Source: an uncultured Oscillospiraceae bacterium (GTDB taxonomy: Bacteria; Bacillota; Clostridia; Oscillospirales; Acutalibacteraceae). Taken from it: a DNA stretch of 24,061 bases. Below are positions 22,637 through 24,061 of this stretch, piece by piece. Position numbers and translations under genes: made by a program. The DNA is taken from the NCBI GenBank assembly GCA_900549155.1, contig URNF01000021.1:1-24061 (forward strand), written 5' to 3'. Each line of letters begins with the position of its first letter. Position 1 is the stretch's first letter. The notes below the pieces were generated by a model, which saw nothing but the letters and a program-made list of their open reading frames with translations, ran no database searches and had not been told where the DNA came from.

Positions 22637-22876
22637 TCAAACCTTTTTCAGTATTTCTTCTTCAAAAAATGTCTGCACCGTGTCCGGCGATACGGAATGG
22701 AACACACCGTCCACCGTGACACAAACGCCCTCCTGACATTTTCCCATGCAGAATGTGCCGGCAAGCTCCGCCTTTTCGGCAAGATCATGCTCCGCGATGA
22801 GCTTTTGCAGCTGCTCTACCACCTGGCGCGAGCCCTTGATGTGGCAGGAAGAACCGATACATACCGTAACTTTCAT
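22637..22876 (-). CDS. Thioredoxin-like [2Fe-2S] ferredoxin, first of a tandem pair
   Basis: 79 residues. It has the same fold and cluster ligands as its downstream paralogue: CIGSSCHIKGS (C-x4-C) and CMGKCQEGVC (C-x3-C, plus an additional Cys). The start overlaps the rex stop (ATGA), so it is coupled to rex. It lacks the flavin and NAD-binding partner (HydB/NuoF-like) with which such domains usually work; none is in the window. Role in electron transfer to hydrogenase is inferred from context. Confidence 0.88.
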   Translation of the reverse strand: MKVTVCIGSSCHIKGSRQVVEQLQKLIAEHDLAEKAELAGTFCMGKCQEGVCVTVDGVFHSVSPDTVQTFFEEEILKKV

Positions 22877-23532
22877 AATAGATCCCCTTCGTTTGCAGTC
22901 GTATTTTTGTTGAGATACGCAAGAGAAAGTGCCATGTTCTCATATTTCACCGTCACTTCCGGCGGCACGGACAGCGTGCAGGGGGCAAAGCACCAAAATG
23001 CCTTGATACCGTTTTTGAGCAAACGGTCGCACACCGTCTGTGCACAATCCGCCGGAACGGTGAGAATAGCAATGCGAATGTCGTGCCGCGTGCAATAGGC
23101 TTCCAAGTCGCGCATCGGCAAAACGGGCTTGCCGCAGGCGCTCTCCTGCGCCTGCTCCACGGCAATATCGAATGCGGCGGACAGGTTCAGACCGTATGCT
23201 TTGAATCCGCCGTAGTCGAGCAGTGCCCTGCCGAGCCGTCCCGCACCGATCACCACCACATTGGTGTTGCCGCTGCTGCCCAGCCGCGCTTCCAGCGACT
23301 TGATCAGTTCCCGTACCGCATACCCGACCTTCGGGCGACCGGCGCCGCTGATGGCGCCGAGATCCTTGCGCACCTGCACCTCGCCGAGCCCGACCTTTCC
23401 GGCAAGCGTGGTGGCGGAGATGGTGGCGGTCTCATGATCCAGTGAGCGCAGATAGCTCAGATACAATGGAATGCGTCCAAAGGTGGCACGCGAAATCTCC
23501 GTCTGTTTCGTATACAGCACCTCCCGTCCCAT
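22873..23532 (-). CDS. rex: Redox-sensing transcriptional repressor Rex
   Basis: 219 residues, normal Rex length. The N-terminal winged helix (about 12-75) has SRATFGRIPLYLSYLRSL, LAGKVGLGEVQVRKDL and GAGRPKVGYAV. The Rossmann domain has the NADH-binding VVVIGAGRLGRALLDY (G96-x-G-x2-G101). Rex releases DNA when NADH/NAD+ rises, and in Clostridia it controls fermentation and hydrogenase genes. Being in the operon with two hydrogenase-type proteins suggests redox control of H2 metabolism. The ATG at 23532 is the only ATG in a suitable place; its ribosome site is weak and GGGAGG occurs just inside, so a GTG at 23520 is an alternative start. I found no clear Rex operator in the leader. Confidence 0.95.
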   Translation of the reverse strand: MGREVLYTKQTEISRATFGRIPLYLSYLRSLDHETATISATTLAGKVGLGEVQVRKDLGAISGAGRPKVGYAVRELIKSLEARLGSSGNTNVVVIGAGRLGRALLDYGGFKAYGLNLSAAFDIAVEQAQESACGKPVLPMRDLEAYCTRHDIRIAILTVPADCAQTVCDRLLKNGIKAFWCFAPCTLSVPPEVTVKYENMALSLAYLNKNTTANEGDLL

Positions 23533-23543
23533 GCAGGCGTGTT

Positions 23544-23873
23544 TCAGACCTCTGCTGCCGCCTTATCCGCTGCTTCATCCAGCTTTTTGTTGCGGAAGTA
23601 GAGCGCCACGTCGATGGAAATTTCAATGAAATTCAGAATGTAGAAGAAGAAGCTGAGCACGAAGATGAAGCCGGATTTCGGCGTCACGCCGAAAAAGCCG
23701 ACCGCTTCGATGATCTTCTTCATGATGCCGCAGGCATAGCCGATGAGCAGAAACACCTCAAAAAACAGGCTCTTGCCCTTCGCTGTGCGCGAGATCCACG
23801 ATTTACGGATGGAGATCGGCCAGGAAAGGCCAAAACAGAATATCGTCAGTGCTTCCAAAAGATCGACTATCAT
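23544..23873 (-). CDS. Small membrane protein, PQ-loop-like
   Basis: 109 residues with three hydrophobic segments: about 6-22 (ALTIFCFGLSWPISI), 36-56 (LFFEVFLLIGYACGI) and 69-91 (IFVLSFFFYILNFIEI), then a charged tail. The SWPISIRKSWISRTAKGKSL segment after helix 1 resembles a half PQ-loop unit, in which a Pro lies at the helix end followed by a basic K-S stretch, and WP takes the place of PQ. The three-helix size fits a SemiSWEET-like half transporter, which would act as a dimer. The substrate is unknown and the call is tentative. AAGGGGGAG stands 8 bases before the ATG. The gene ends 11 bases before rex and leads the hydrogenase operon. Confidence 0.6.
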   Translation of the reverse strand: MIVDLLEALTIFCFGLSWPISIRKSWISRTAKGKSLFFEVFLLIGYACGIMKKIIEAVGFFGVTPKSGFIFVLSFFFYILNFIEISIDVALYFRNKKLDEAADKAAAEV

Positions 23874-24061
23874 GATAAAAACTCCCCCTTAGTTAGACAA
23901 ACCAATCAGGGTACAACAGTTCCCCAAACGGAATATTTTCCCGTTTTGTTTGTCTCATCACTTGAAATACATAGAGTATGTCTGCGTTCTTCGACTTCCA
24001 AAACGGAAAAATCTTCTCGTTTCAGGTCGAAGATTTTCGGCAAACAGCGCGAGGAATACTG
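23874..24061 (-). promoter_or_regulatory. Leader region of the rex-hydrogenase operon, with inverted repeats
   Basis: 188 bases to the window edge with no gene. It holds AAAATCTTC (24008-24016) / GAAGATTTT (24029-24037), and also TCTTCGAC (23989-23996) / GTCGAAGA (24026-24033). Both use the same 24026-24037 segment, so the two hairpins exclude each other. A third weak hairpin, around 23926-23946, pairs AAACGG with CCGTTT-like sequence. Read on the minus strand, the first hairpin is followed by TTTTT. I see no sigma-A promoter that convinces and no clear Rex site. Regulation here is possible but unproven. Confidence 0.25.

Noticed and set aside
23874..24061. Rex operator in the leader of its own operon
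   Set aside because: I looked for a TTGTTAA-N4-TTAACAA-like palindrome on both strands. Only partial matches such as TTGTCTAACTAAG were found, too weak to call.
1..24061. CRISPR arrays, insertion sequences, prophage genes
   Set aside because: No regularly spaced repeats, no transposase or integrase frames and no phage structural motifs on either strand.

Overview
The window is about 24 kb of GC-rich DNA from an anaerobic, probably endospore-forming member of the Clostridia. An Oscillospirales/Ruminococcaceae-like lineage is my inference. It rests on the yaaL-bofA pair, a second divergent type IIA topoisomerase, glucuronate catabolism, [FeFe]-hydrogenases next to Rex, and strong GGAGG ribosome sites with sigma-A-like promoters. 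It looks like ordinary chromosome. I see no transposase, phage gene or CRISPR array.

Layout. (1) 1-3995, minus strand: uronate operon uxaC-uxuA-uxuB(SDR type) plus a sugar isomerase/epimerase cut by the window edge, divergent from an AraC-family regulator (4112-4933, plus). The shared intergenic region carries three TTGCAAAT-like repeats. (2) 5088-7054, minus: a GT4 glycosyltransferase overlapping a laccase-domain (YfiH/PgeF) gene. (3) 7131-8017, minus: bofA, a yaaL-like DUF2508 gene and secG, with a possible small RNA between secG and the next gene. (4) 8226-12466, minus: a divergent topoisomerase subunit A/B pair. (5) 12595-12681: tRNA-Leu(UAA), followed by a 350-base non-coding stretch with two near-identical terminator-like repeats. 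(6) 13034-15949, plus: phosphoglycosyl transferase, GT4 glycosyltransferase and an LCP attachment protein. Together these could start, extend and attach a cell-surface glycan. (7) 16005-18025, plus: a LUD-domain protein and two tandem paralogous lipoproteins with Thr-rich linkers. (8) 18089-23873, minus: a seven-gene compact operon made of a small membrane protein, rex, two tandem thioredoxin-like [2Fe-2S] proteins, a sensory (PAS) [FeFe]-hydrogenase-like protein, a SpoIIE/PP2C phosphatase with an unassigned C-terminal domain, and a group-B-type monomeric [FeFe]-hydrogenase.

The hydrogenase operon is the most interesting part. It puts an NADH/NAD+ sensor (Rex), a probable H2 or redox sensor (HydS-like), a protein phosphatase and an effector hydrogenase under one transcript, but holds no kinase, STAS protein, sigma factor or hydrogenase maturase. 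Sensory hydrogenases with PAS domains beside hydrogenase and phosphatase genes are known in Clostridia, notably Ruminococcus. The signalling output, the phosphatase substrate, and the roles of the paired [2Fe-2S] proteins and the leading membrane protein are open as far as I know.
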